Source: GCA-002727615 sp964442655 (GTDB lineage: Bacteria; Pseudomonadota; Alphaproteobacteria; TMED109). Taken from it: a DNA stretch of 64,000 nucleotides. Shown here piece after piece: positions 9,201-18,194 of this stretch (positions within the stretch are counted from its first letter, which is position 1; each line of letters opens with the position of its first letter). Where the stretch lies: positions 1 through 64,000 of the forward strand of contig CAYTZM010000008.1 of NCBI GenBank assembly GCA_964442655.1, given 5' to 3'. The notes under the pieces were generated by a model that saw only the letters and a list, made by a program, of their open reading frames with translations, was not told the DNA's origin and made no database searches. A program made the translations under genes and the position numbers.

Positions 9201-10421
9201 TTGGAAAACAAAGATAATAGTTCTCAGAGCGATGTAGTAATTTGTGGAGGAGCTCTTGTTGGGATGACTTTGGCATTAGCATTAAAACAAAAAGGTTTTA
9301 ATATAATATTAGTTGATCCAAGAAGTGTTGAAGAATTGATTAATAAAGATAGGCGCACTACAGCAATAGCAGAAGGACCTAAAAAGTTTTATGAAGAGTT
9401 AGGCGTCTGGAGAAAAGTAAAAAAATATGCAGAACCTATTAAAATTATTAATATAAAAGACGGAAATTCTTTTCTTGATTTGAATTTTGATTTTCAAGAT
9501 TTAAAAGATAAAAAAAACATTAATAATTTGGGATATGTAATTGAAAATTCATATTTAATAGAAAATATAAACGTAAGTATAAACGAAAGAAAAAAAATAG
9601 GCTCTATTAAAAGACTTAAGGCAAGTGTTGTTTCGATAAACAATAAAGGAGTTTTAGCAGAAGTTATCTTGAGCAATAAAAAAGTTTTAAAGACTAATTT
9701 GGTGGTTGCTGCTGATGGAAAAAATTCTGTTATTAGAAATATGATAGGGATAGAAGCAAAAAAGACTTTTTATGATCAAGAAGCTTTCGTTTGTAATATT
9801 TTGCACACAAAGAAACATAATAATATAGCACTTGAAAAGTTTTTGCCAGGGGGGCCTTTAGCAATATTGCCAATGAAAAATTTGAATAACCAGTATAGGT
9901 CTTCTGTAATTTGGTCAGATAAAAAATTAGTAACAAGAAGTAGGGTTTATAATTCAAAGGATAATTTGTTGATTGTAAGTAAAGAAATAGAAAGGCATTG
10001 TATAGATTGGATAGGAAAAATAAAGTTATTAGGAAAGCCAATTTCGTTTCCTTTAGATTTAACGCTTCCTAAACATATAACAGGAAATAGATTTGTTTTA
10101 ATGGGAGATGCTGCCCACAGTATACACCCAATTGCAGGACAAGGGTTTAACCTATCTATTAGAGATATAAAATTTTTTGTTAAAGAGTGTACAGCAAGAA
10201 CAGAGCTTGGTTTAGATATAGGTAGCTTAAAATTTTTACGTTCTTTTGAGAAAAAAAGAATATTTGATATAAATAGTCTAGTTAATGCTACTCATTTTTT
10301 AAATCAGTTATTTAGGTATAAGAATTCTAATGTAAAATTTATAAGAAGAACCGGGTTGTCGGCAGTTCAGAAATCAACAATAATAAAAAGATTTTTCATG
10401 AAATATGCAATGGGAATTTAA
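9201..10421 (+). CDS. UbiH/UbiF/COQ6-family FAD monooxygenase
   Basis: A flavoprotein hydroxylase of the UbiH/UbiF/VisC family, which hydroxylates the ubiquinone ring. Marks are the Rossmann start VVICGGALVGM, DRRTTAIAEG, the VAADGKNS segment and GDAAHSIHPIAGQGFN that binds FAD ribityl. The ring position cannot be read from sequence. The open frame extends up to 9132, but the extra residues are hydrophobic and not family-like; TTG at 9201, with AAGGA at 9189-9193, starts the protein a few residues before the Rossmann strand and gives 406 residues, the usual family length. This start also avoids overlap with the divergent amidase. Confidence 0.86.
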   Translation: MENKDNSSQSDVVICGGALVGMTLALALKQKGFNIILVDPRSVEELINKDRRTTAIAEGPKKFYEELGVWRKVKKYAEPIKIINIKDGNSFLDLNFDFQDLKDKKNINNLGYVIENSYLIENINVSINERKKIGSIKRLKASVVSINNKGVLAEVILSNKKVLKTNLVVAADGKNSVIRNMIGIEAKKTFYDQEAFVCNILHTKKHNNIALEKFLPGGPLAILPMKNLNNQYRSSVIWSDKKLVTRSRVYNSKDNLLIVSKEIERHCIDWIGKIKLLGKPISFPLDLTLPKHITGNRFVLMGDAAHSIHPIAGQGFNLSIRDIKFFVKECTARTELGLDIGSLKFLRSFEKKRIFDINSLVNATHFLNQLFRYKNSNVKFIRRTGLSAVQKSTIIKRFFMKYAMGI

Positions 10422-10430
10422 TTTATTATA

Positions 10431-10616
10431 TTAGTTTTTTATTTTACGCGCTTTGTCTACAAGCATAATGGGTATTCCGTCTTCAATTGGAAAAGCGAGA
10501 CCTGCTTTTTCGCTAATTAATTCTTTATTCTTTTTATCATATATTAATTTTTCTTTTGTTATAGGACACACTAAAATTTCTAATAGTTTTTTATCTATTG
10601 TTTGTTTTGTTTTCAT
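10431..10616 (-). CDS. UPF0434/Trm112-like small protein
   Basis: A 61-residue protein of the UPF0434 (YcaR/Trm112-like) family. The pattern LLEILVCPITKEKL and GLAFPIEDGIPIML is diagnostic. Relatives often carry two CxxC pairs in a zinc-ribbon-like fold; here only one cysteine survives (in VCPIT), so metal binding looks lost, as in many alphaproteobacterial members. The role is unknown; Trm112 proper activates methyltransferases. It lies 11 bases downstream of the LON-domain gene on the same strand, a grouping seen widely in this class. Confidence 0.87.
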   Translation of the reverse strand: MKTKQTIDKKLLEILVCPITKEKLIYDKKNKELISEKAGLAFPIEDGIPIMLVDKARKIKN

Positions 10617-10627
10617 TATAAATTCCT

Positions 10628-11251
10628 TTAGTTAATTTTATTTGTTTCTCCAGCAGAATTTATTTCAAAGAGAGATATCATATTAGTAGCAAGTTTATTT
10701 ATATCATGTGTTTCTAAAAGCATTTGTTTTTCTTCTGAATTGAATGGGCAGGCTTGTGCAATAGATCTAATTAACAAATCTAATGGTGCTTTTTGAATTG
10801 TTGTCCAATCAGTATTTATATTTTGTTTTGTAAAATATAATTTTAAAGCACCTAAAAATTTTTTTTTATTAACATTTATGTTTTCTATAGCAAGATCTTG
10901 TAAAAAATTTGTATATTTTACTTCTGCCTGTATGTAACCTTTTTCAACAATTTTATGACTAATTATATTGTATCTACAAATGCCCTTTAATTCTATCAGG
11001 TATTTATTTTCTGCAGTCTCTGTAAAATGTATTATTTTTCCTACGCAACCTACATTATAGAATTTGGTGTTACTTCCTGGTTGAATCATTCCTATTAACC
11101 TGTTGTCTGAAATTGCGTCATTTGTCATGTTTAAGTATCGAGGTTCAAAAATATTTAACTTTAAACACCCTTTGGGAAGCAGTAAACAATTATTAAGGGG
11201 AAATACTGGAATTGTTTTTGGAATATCTTTAATATTTTTGAAATTTTTCAT
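10628..11251 (-). CDS. LON N-terminal (substrate-binding) domain protein
   Basis: A 207-residue protein consisting only of the LON substrate-recognition domain, without the AAA or protease parts of Lon. Features: IPVFPLNNCLLLPKG at the start, then the FEPRYLNM segment and RLIGMIQPG, all standard for the PUA-like N-domain, and a helical C-terminus ending LLETHDINKLATNMISLFEI. Such stand-alone proteins are widespread but their function is not established; peptide or unfolded-protein binding is likely. It starts five bases after the thioredoxin-TPR gene ends, suggesting a proteostasis operon. Confidence 0.9.
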   Translation of the reverse strand: MKNFKNIKDIPKTIPVFPLNNCLLLPKGCLKLNIFEPRYLNMTNDAISDNRLIGMIQPGSNTKFYNVGCVGKIIHFTETAENKYLIELKGICRYNIISHKIVEKGYIQAEVKYTNFLQDLAIENINVNKKKFLGALKLYFTKQNINTDWTTIQKAPLDLLIRSIAQACPFNSEEKQMLLETHDINKLATNMISLFEINSAGETNKIN

Positions 11252-11256
11252 CTATT

Positions 11257-12159
11257 TTATGCAAATAATATGGAGGATAATTTTAATCTTGTGGGAGCTG
11301 TAATAGGGTCTTCTTCCCCTAATGCGTTTAAAAGTTCTATAATTTTTTTTCTAGCTTTATCATTTTCCCATGTTCTATCATTCTTAACAATTTCTAATAG
11401 GTGAGATATTGCTTCTTCTTTTTTATCTTTAGCAAGAAGCGCTTCTGATAATTTAAATCTAGCGCTATTATTTTTTGGATCATTTTTTACTAATTCAGAA
11501 AAGTCTTCTGGTTTGCCTGCATTTTTACTATTTTGTGTTAATTTTTTAAAAGCAAGTAAACTTTCAATTGGAGCCTCTGTTAAAATAGATTCTTCTAATC
11601 CATCAATTAATTCGTCCAGCTCTTGCTCTCTATTAAGTTTTAATAGACATTTTCCATATCCCGCAATAATTTTTGAATTAGTAGCATCTTCCGACAAAAG
11701 AATAGAAAACTTTTGAAGAGCTTCTTCAAATTCTTCTTTTGCAAATTTTGATTCAGCTTCTTTTATCATTATATTTATTTGTTCTTCTTTATCTCCTCCA
11801 GAGGAGCTTATAATTTTTTTAATAAAATTCTTAACTTCATTTTCTGGCATTGCGCCCGAAAACCCATCCACGGGCTGCCCATTAAAAAATGCAAAAACTG
11901 TTGGCAGTGATTGGATTTTAAGCTGTTGCATTAGATTCTCATTTTTATCTGCATCGATTTTAACTAGGCGAATTTTTCCATTATATGCTTTTGTGGTAGA
12001 TTCTAATATTGGCCCTAATTGTTTACACGGTGCGCACCATTCTGCCCAAAAATCTACAATGATAGGAACCTCTTTTGACGCTTCTATTACATCAGTAGAG
12101 AATGACGCCATATCTGAATCTATTATTAAATTTTCTTTTATTAAATTATTATCGTCCAT
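11257..12159 (-). CDS. Thioredoxin-TPR chaperedoxin (CnoX/YbbN type)
   Basis: A 300-residue protein with an N-terminal thioredoxin domain (about 15-120) and C-terminal tetratricopeptide-like helices (about 130-290). The active site is WCAPCK (Trp41, Cys42, Cys45), so both redox cysteines are present, unlike E. coli YbbN (CnoX), which has SxxC. Family members hold unfolding proteins under oxidative stress and hand them to GroEL/DnaK. It heads a minus-strand group with the LON-domain and UPF0434 genes. Start chosen at the ATG preceded by a GGAAAA ribosome binding site. Confidence 0.91.
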   Translation of the reverse strand: MDDNNLIKENLIIDSDMASFSTDVIEASKEVPIIVDFWAEWCAPCKQLGPILESTTKAYNGKIRLVKIDADKNENLMQQLKIQSLPTVFAFFNGQPVDGFSGAMPENEVKNFIKKIISSSGGDKEEQINIMIKEAESKFAKEEFEEALQKFSILLSEDATNSKIIAGYGKCLLKLNREQELDELIDGLEESILTEAPIESLLAFKKLTQNSKNAGKPEDFSELVKNDPKNNSARFKLSEALLAKDKKEEAISHLLEIVKNDRTWENDKARKKIIELLNALGEEDPITAPTRLKLSSILFA

Positions 12160-12281
12160 TTATTTTTTCCAAAAGAATAGATTGTTAAAATTATTTTCTT
12201 AATCTTTTTTGATTATAATTAAATTTTGTATTTCTTTTAGTTATTTTTTTATTATTTTTAATTTTAGCAATTCTTAACTCA

Positions 12282-12310
12282 TTGACCAATATGTTTAAAT
12301 ATCTTATAAC
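12282..12310 (+). promoter_or_regulatory. Promoter for tRNA-Gly
   Basis: TTGACC (12282-12287), a 17-base spacer and TATAAC (12305-12310) form a near-consensus sigma-70 promoter. The expected start near 12317 leaves about 18 bases of leader before the mature tRNA at 12335. The remainder of the 175-base gap between the thioredoxin gene and the tRNA is T-rich and shows nothing else clear; it must also hold the promoter of the divergent thioredoxin gene. Confidence 0.72.
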
Positions 12311-12334
12311 GTGTTCTCTTGAAGTATAGAATAT

Positions 12335-12409
12335 GCGGGCGTAGCTCAGTGGTAGAGCACTTCGTTGCCAACGAAGATGTCGAGAGTTCAAATCTCTTCG
12401 CCCGCTCCA
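12335..12409 (+). tRNA. tRNA-Gly (anticodon GCC)
   Basis: A complete cloverleaf: acceptor stem 12335-12341 with 12399-12405, D arm with GCTC...GAGC, anticodon stem CTTCG/CGAAG around loop TTGCCAA with anticodon GCC at 12367-12369, T arm GAGAG/CTCTT around TTCAAAT, discriminator T and an encoded CCA (12407-12409). It reads GGC and GGT glycine codons. The M48 protease gene follows 76 bases later on the same strand without an obvious terminator between, so read-through is possible. Confidence 0.98.
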
Positions 12410-12485
12410 TTAATTTTATCTATAAATTCTATCGTTTAATGTTGTTCTATATTATATTAAATAATAAATTATTAAAAAAGTTAGT

Positions 12486-13496
12486 ATGCATAAAAACTTA
12501 ATATTATTGGCAGTATATTTATTACTATCTTCATGTTCCACAGTACAAGAAGATAATTTAATTTTGAATAATTTTACTTATCAGAAAGAAGTAGTCTTAC
12601 AAGGCAATGAAGTTATTTCTGCGGTTTCTTCGGCGTCTAGAAAGCTACACGATATTGCTTGGCAGATAATGAAAGCAAATAAAGACTTTTGTTTAAAGGC
12701 AAATATAAATGCATTTGGCTTAATGGCGTCAAGTTATGGCGATTTAGAAACTAGTTTGCAACCATCATTTTGGGCGGCTACACCAAATATTAATAACAAT
12801 CATAATAAAAATTTTATAGAATTTCCTATGATAATATCAGTTGCTAGAAACAGTCCTGCAGAAAAAATAGGGTTATTAGAAGGAGATTTAATTTATGCGA
12901 TTAATGGAAATAAAAATTTAAAAAATAATTTTAGAAGTTTATTAAAAAAGGCAGAAAACAATAATTTTTTAAATATAACTGTTTTACGAAATGAAAAGTA
13001 TTATACTTATGAACTTAAAGCAGAAACTATATGTGGCTATCCTGTTCAAGTTATGATTTCGCCTATACCAAATGCTTATGCTGATGGGTCAAAAATATTT
13101 ATTACTATAGCGACTTTAGATTTTATAGAAAATGATCAAGAATTAGCCTTTTTAATTGGGCATGAACTTGTGCATAATATTTATCATTATGAGGGCAATG
13201 GAATATCTGAATCAGAAGCCTTACCTTTGACTTTAACAGATTCTCCTTCACTAAGAAGTTTAGGTGATATTTTTGTTTTTCAAACAGGAACAAAAGAATC
13301 AGAAGCAGATTTGTTGGGTGTTGAATTTGTATTGAGGGCAGGAATTAGACAAGATAAAGCAGCAAATTATTTTAGAAGATTGTCTATATATATGCCAATA
13401 TTAATGAAAGATTCTTTGTATAGAATTCATCCTGGAAATATTAAACGTGCAGTAGAAATAGATATAAAAGCAAAAAAGTTTAAAGAAGGAATGTAG
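12486..13496 (+). CDS. M48-family metalloprotease lipoprotein with PDZ domain
   Basis: A 336-residue putative envelope protease. The N-terminus is a lipoprotein signal peptide with lipobox LSSC (Cys17). A PDZ-like domain lies around 105-175 (ISVARNSPAEKIGLLEGD). The catalytic zinc motif HELVH is at 216-220, and Glu261 in ESEAD is the probable third ligand, as in M48 peptidases. The layout resembles BepA/LoiP-type quality-control proteases but with the PDZ ahead of the protease. It sits between tRNA-Gly and a transporter gene that starts two bases after its stop. Confidence 0.87.
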   Translation: MHKNLILLAVYLLLSSCSTVQEDNLILNNFTYQKEVVLQGNEVISAVSSASRKLHDIAWQIMKANKDFCLKANINAFGLMASSYGDLETSLQPSFWAATPNINNNHNKNFIEFPMIISVARNSPAEKIGLLEGDLIYAINGNKNLKNNFRSLLKKAENNNFLNITVLRNEKYYTYELKAETICGYPVQVMISPIPNAYADGSKIFITIATLDFIENDQELAFLIGHELVHNIYHYEGNGISESEALPLTLTDSPSLRSLGDIFVFQTGTKESEADLLGVEFVLRAGIRQDKAANYFRRLSIYMPILMKDSLYRIHPGNIKRAVEIDIKAKKFKEGM

Positions 13497-13497
13497 T

Positions 13498-14745
13498 TTG
13501 TTTAAAAAGATAAAGCCTTTTAGTGCTTATTGCATGTATGATTGGGCAAACTCACCATTTTCCACTGTAGTTATTACCTTTATCTTTGCTTCTTATTTTG
13601 AAAAAGCTATAGTGGGTGATGCAGAAAAGGCTTCTGTTTTGTGGGGTTGGTCAATCTCAATTTCTGCAATATTAATAGCCTTAATATCCCCATTTTTAGG
13701 AAAATTAATTGATAAAAATAGTAGTCATAAGTTTTGGTTAATTTTATTGACGGTTTTTTCTTCTATAGGCGCGGTTTCTTTATGGTTTGCTTATCCCAGC
13801 TATAAAAGTGTTTTATTAGTATGTGTTGTAGTAGCTTTTTCAAATTTATGTTATGAATTAGGTTGTGTAGTTTATAATTCTTTAATTCCTAGTTTTTCTA
13901 TTAAAGATAAAATTGGAGACCTTTCCGGAAAGGCGTGGGCTACAGGTTATCTTGGTGGCATAGTTTGTCTTCTAATAATTTTGTTTGGCTTTGTTCAGGC
14001 CGAGACTCCTTTATTTGGTATAGGGAAAGAAAATGCGGCCAATATTAGAATATCTGGTCCTATAGTTGCAATTTGGTTTATAATATTTTCACTTCCTTTA
14101 TTTTATAAAATTCCTAAGCTTAAAAATTCATTAGTTAAGAATAATAATTTATTTTTAGAAGTAATAAATAACTTGAAAAACATATTAGCATATAATTCTA
14201 TGGGTAAATTTTTATTTGCTAGAATGATATATACAGATGGGTTAAATACCTTATTTGCATTTGGAGGTTTGTATGCTTCAGGTACATTTAATATGAATTT
14301 TTCTGAAATTATTATTTTTGGAATTTTGATTAATATAACAGCTGGTTTAGGAGCTTTATTTTTTTCTTATTTTGATGATAAGTTTGGGCCTAAGAGAATT
14401 ATAATAATTTCCTTATTATTTTTAATAATTATTGGCACTTACACATTATTTATTAGCGACAAAAATATATTTTTGTTTTTTGGTTCTTTATTAGGTTTTT
14501 TTATTGGATCGGTTCAAGCATCCAGCAGATCCTTTATGGCTAGATTTGTTAAAAAGGGAAACAATACTGAAACATTTGGCTTTTTTGCTATTTCAGGTAA
14601 ATGTACTTCATTTTTAGGTCCTGCAATTTTAGCATTGGTTGTTACTATTTATGATAGCCAACGCATAGGAATGAGCACTATTATATTATTCCTTTTAGTA
14701 GGTTTTGTATTAATGTTAAAAGTGCCTGAACCTAAAAGTCTTTAA
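13498..14745 (+). CDS. UMF1/Atg22-type MFS transporter
   Basis: A 415-residue major-facilitator protein of the UMF1 (unknown major facilitator; Atg22-like) family. The signature YDWANSPFSTVVITF near the N-terminus is characteristic, and about twelve hydrophobic segments follow. Eukaryotic Atg22 exports amino acids from vacuoles; bacterial substrates are not known. The first codon is TTG at 13498, preceded by AGAAGGA at good spacing; the next methionine falls inside the first membrane segment. The stop shares the palindrome TTAA (14742-14745) with the stop of convergent purH. Confidence 0.85.
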   Translation: MFKKIKPFSAYCMYDWANSPFSTVVITFIFASYFEKAIVGDAEKASVLWGWSISISAILIALISPFLGKLIDKNSSHKFWLILLTVFSSIGAVSLWFAYPSYKSVLLVCVVVAFSNLCYELGCVVYNSLIPSFSIKDKIGDLSGKAWATGYLGGIVCLLIILFGFVQAETPLFGIGKENAANIRISGPIVAIWFIIFSLPLFYKIPKLKNSLVKNNNLFLEVINNLKNILAYNSMGKFLFARMIYTDGLNTLFAFGGLYASGTFNMNFSEIIIFGILINITAGLGALFFSYFDDKFGPKRIIIISLLFLIIIGTYTLFISDKNIFLFFGSLLGFFIGSVQASSRSFMARFVKKGNNTETFGFFAISGKCTSFLGPAILALVVTIYDSQRIGMSTIILFLLVGFVLMLKVPEPKSL

Positions 14746-16322
14746 TGTCTAAAATGTCTTATACCTGTAAATATCATTGAAAGTTTTAATTTATTTGCAA
14801 CTTTAATTATTTCCTTATCTTTTATAGATCCGCCAGGTTGTATAACGGAAGTTATGCCTGCTTTTGCTGCTGTAAATAGACTATCAGGAAAAGGGAAAAA
14901 TGCATCTGATGCTAATACAGATCCTTTTGTCATATTATTTTTTAATTTAGCAAGTTTGGAAGCATTCTTTGATTTAATAGTGGCTATTTTAGTGGAATCA
15001 ATTCTGCTCATTTGTCCTGCACCTATTCCAACAGTCGATTTATTTTTTGCATAAATTATGGCATTAGATTTCACATGTTTAGCAACTTTAAAAGCAAAAA
15101 TAAGATTTTCTATTTCTTTTTTTGAGGGTTGCTTTTTGGTAACAATATTAAGGCTTTTTATGTTTAAATTTATGTTGTCACTATCTTGAAGTAAAAAGCC
15201 ATCAGAAAGTTGTTTTATTATATTTTTATTTTGGGCATAAGACATTTTTATTTTTAACAACCTTAAATTTTTCTTTTTTGAAAATATATTTATTGCTTTT
15301 TTAGAAAATTTAGGAGCAATTATAACTTCTAAGAAAATTTTGTTCATTTCTTTAGCAAGATCTTCCTTAATTTCTTTATTACAAGTAACAATTCCTCCAA
15401 AAGCGCTTTGAGGATCAGTTCTTAATGCATTTTTCCATACAATTGTTAATTTATTTCCTGAGGACACACCGCATGGATTTGCATGTTTAATAATAGCAAT
15501 TGATGGTTCTGAAAATTCTTTTATTAGTTTATAAGCAGCATCTGAATCATTTATGTTGTTATAAGAAAGAGGTTTTCCTTGAAGCTGTTTTGCTTTTACA
15601 ATCCCGTTTAGTTGTAAATTAGTATTTTCGTATACTGCAGAATCTTGGTGGGGATTTTCTCCATAGCGAAGCTTTTTAGATAATTTTGCTGGAATAGTAA
15701 TTGTTTCTGGCCATTTAATATTTAGCTTTTTGTTAAACCATGATGAAATTATAGAGTCATAATAAGCAGTTTTCATAAAAGCTTTTGCGGCATATAATTT
15801 TCTGTCATTGAAGCTAGTTGAGCCTTTGTTATAAATAAGTATTTCTTTAAAACTTTTATAATCTTCTACATTTGTTATTACACAAACATTTTCGTGGTTT
15901 TTTGCAGCAGATCTAATCATAGAGGGGCCTCCTATATCAATATTTTCAATGCAATTTTGATAATTAAGGTTTTTACTTATTGCTTTTGAAAAGGGATATA
16001 GGTTAACTATTACAAGTTGTATAGGGTATATATTGTTTGCTTGCATTTCTTTTTTGTGGGCAGGGTTAGTTTGTCGTCCTAGGAGTCCACCGTGTATTTT
16101 AGGGTGTAGTGTTTTTATCCTTCCATTTAACATTTCTGGGAAATCAGTATAGTTAGAAACTTCTATAACTTTTAAACCATATTTTCTTAATATTTTAGCT
16201 GTTCCACCAGTTGAAATAATCTCAATATCATAGGTTTGAAATATTTTGACAAGAATATCAATATTGGTTTTGTCTGATAGAGAAACTAATGCACGTTTTA
16301 TTTTAATTAAATTTGAGGACAT
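14742..16322 (-). CDS. purH: Bifunctional AICAR formyltransferase / IMP cyclohydrolase
   Basis: A 526-residue PurH, which carries out the last two steps of IMP synthesis. The N-terminal methylglyoxal-synthase-like IMP cyclohydrolase domain (about 1-200) shows ALVSLSDK, IISTGGTA and GRIKTLHPKIHGG; the formyltransferase domain includes the catalytic KHANPCG (near 270) and SDAFFPFPDS. Length is normal. It stands at the end of a minus-strand run after the FlaA1/CapD-type gene (nine-base gap). In many alphaproteobacteria purH directly follows the heparinase-like gene; here four other genes lie between them. Confidence 0.97.
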   Translation of the reverse strand: MSSNLIKIKRALVSLSDKTNIDILVKIFQTYDIEIISTGGTAKILRKYGLKVIEVSNYTDFPEMLNGRIKTLHPKIHGGLLGRQTNPAHKKEMQANNIYPIQLVIVNLYPFSKAISKNLNYQNCIENIDIGGPSMIRSAAKNHENVCVITNVEDYKSFKEILIYNKGSTSFNDRKLYAAKAFMKTAYYDSIISSWFNKKLNIKWPETITIPAKLSKKLRYGENPHQDSAVYENTNLQLNGIVKAKQLQGKPLSYNNINDSDAAYKLIKEFSEPSIAIIKHANPCGVSSGNKLTIVWKNALRTDPQSAFGGIVTCNKEIKEDLAKEMNKIFLEVIIAPKFSKKAINIFSKKKNLRLLKIKMSYAQNKNIIKQLSDGFLLQDSDNINLNIKSLNIVTKKQPSKKEIENLIFAFKVAKHVKSNAIIYAKNKSTVGIGAGQMSRIDSTKIATIKSKNASKLAKLKNNMTKGSVLASDAFFPFPDSLFTAAKAGITSVIQPGGSIKDKEIIKVANKLKLSMIFTGIRHFRH

Positions 16323-16331
16323 GTTTATTTT

Positions 16332-18194
16332 TTAATACATTTTATTATTAGGATCAATTATAAATTCGGGAACTAATTTTAATAATTCTTTTATTGCCTC
16401 TTTTTGGTTATTATTATTAATCTGTTTTTCAATGTTATTAATAATATTAGAAATATTTATAAATGGTATCTTTCTAGATTTTGCGATCAATATATCAGGA
16501 TGGTCTGTAGAAATTTTTTCTTCATCATCGTGAAATAATGCTTCATGAAGCTTTTCCCCTGTACGAAGCCCTGTATATTTTATTTGAATATCTTTTTTTG
16601 GCGTTAAGCCTGATAGACGGATTAACTGCTTTGCAAGGTTGTCAATCTTCATGGGTTTTCCCATTTCTAATACTGTTATGCCTCCCTTTTCTTCATTAGA
16701 TTTTAGAGTAAGGGAAATTAAAACTAGTTCCACAGCTTCTTTTACACTCATAAAGAACCTTGTAGCATCTTTATGAGTTACAGTTATTGGTCCTTTTCTT
16801 ATAATTTGATTTTGAAATAAAGGAATTACTGAACCTGTAGACCCTAAAACATTTCCAAATCTTACAGTTACAAATTTTGTCTTAGAGTTTTCTCTGTCTA
16901 ATCCTTGTATAAATATTTCTGCAGCTCTTTTAGATGCCCCCATAAAATTAGTTGGGTTTACAGCTTTGTCTGTGGAGATTAATGCCATAATGTTTGAATT
17001 ATGTTCAATTGCTTTTTGTGATACTATTTTTGTTCCTATAATATTAGTTCTTATTGCATCGAACGGATGTTTTTCGCAGATTGGGACATGTTTAAGTGCA
17101 GCGGCATGAAGTATAATATTGGGCTTGTATGTTCTAAATATCTTTTCAACTGCATTAAGGTCTCTTACATCTAAAAGCATAGGGATTACTTTTTCTGGAT
17201 CTAATTTAGCTGAAATGTGATCATTAATATTCCATAATGCAAATTCTGAATAGTCTGCAAGGATTATTTTTTTAGGGGACATATCAGAAATTTGCTTAGA
17301 CAATTCGCTTCCAATTGTTCCGCCAGCACCAGTAATTAAAATTATTTTATTATTTATAAGTTTTTGTAAATGTTTTTTATCAAATCTTGTCTCTGCTCTT
17401 CCTAATAGGTCTTCTATATCTATTGGCCTTATTTCACTTTGATTGTTTGGCAATGTTTTGTTTAATTCTGAAATTTTAGGTAATCGTGAGAGAGATATTC
17501 CATTCTTATCACAAAATTTGAATAATAAGTTTATATTTTCGCGTGATATTTTTGGATCAGTAATTATAATTTTAGTTATTTTTTTAGATTTAAGTAAATC
17601 AAGGTTCTTAGTTTTTTCTATATTATTTATAGAGCTAATTATATTTACATCTCTAATTTTTCTTCCTAATTTTCCTTTGTCATTATCATATATTCCAACG
17701 ACATGATATGGGCCATCAGATTTATGAGATGATCTTATAAAGGATTCAGCTTCATCTCCTGCTCCTATTAAAATTACTTTAATTCGTTCATTTGTGTTGT
17801 AAATAGGCGCAAGTGTTTTATCTCTAATTAGTCTATACCCTATTCGAATTCCTCCACTAAAAATTGTAGATAATATAAAAAATATTATGATGGTAGAACG
17901 AGGAATCCCTTCAAGTCTAATCATAAAAAATAAGATAAAAGCTGTAAGTAATATAGATAATAAGGATGCTTTTGTAATTATTAGCAAGTCTTCAGTGGAA
18001 GAGTAACGCCAAATTCCTTTATACACCCCTAAGAGGGAAAATGAAAAGATAGTTGTTATTAATATAACAAGAATTATTGCAATTTGGTCATTTGGAAAAG
18101 CTTCTAATCTAAGCCAAAAAGCTGCGAAAAAAGCTAAAATAGATAAGAATGCATCTATGCTACTTATTAAGGTTAAGCGAATAATTGGGTGCAT
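16332..18194 (-). CDS. FlaA1/CapD/WbpM-type membrane nucleotide-sugar dehydratase
   Basis: A 620-residue inner-membrane enzyme with four N-terminal membrane helices (about 1-120), a first Rossmann domain (VILIGAGDEAES, near 140) and a C-terminal extended-SDR domain (ILITGAGGTIGSEL, near 285). The catalytic segment reads STDKAVNPTNFMGASKR, with methionine in place of tyrosine, as in FlaA1/PglF/WbpM 4,6-dehydratases that act on UDP-GlcNAc. The product feeds surface glycan synthesis. Its ATG overlaps the stop of the WecA-type gene by one base, so the two are translationally coupled; together they probably make and charge the first sugar. Confidence 0.92.
   Translation of the reverse strand: MHPIIRLTLISSIDAFLSILAFFAAFWLRLEAFPNDQIAIILVILITTIFSFSLLGVYKGIWRYSSTEDLLIITKASLLSILLTAFILFFMIRLEGIPRSTIIIFFILSTIFSGGIRIGYRLIRDKTLAPIYNTNERIKVILIGAGDEAESFIRSSHKSDGPYHVVGIYDNDKGKLGRKIRDVNIISSINNIEKTKNLDLLKSKKITKIIITDPKISRENINLLFKFCDKNGISLSRLPKISELNKTLPNNQSEIRPIDIEDLLGRAETRFDKKHLQKLINNKIILITGAGGTIGSELSKQISDMSPKKIILADYSEFALWNINDHISAKLDPEKVIPMLLDVRDLNAVEKIFRTYKPNIILHAAALKHVPICEKHPFDAIRTNIIGTKIVSQKAIEHNSNIMALISTDKAVNPTNFMGASKRAAEIFIQGLDRENSKTKFVTVRFGNVLGSTGSVIPLFQNQIIRKGPITVTHKDATRFFMSVKEAVELVLISLTLKSNEEKGGITVLEMGKPMKIDNLAKQLIRLSGLTPKKDIQIKYTGLRTGEKLHEALFHDDEEKISTDHPDILIAKSRKIPFINISNIINNIEKQINNNNQKEAIKELLKLVPEFIIDPNNKMY

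Noticed and set aside
12191..12501. Short open frames on both strands running across tRNA-Gly.
   Set aside because: They overlap the mature tRNA, lack ribosome binding sites and resemble no family.
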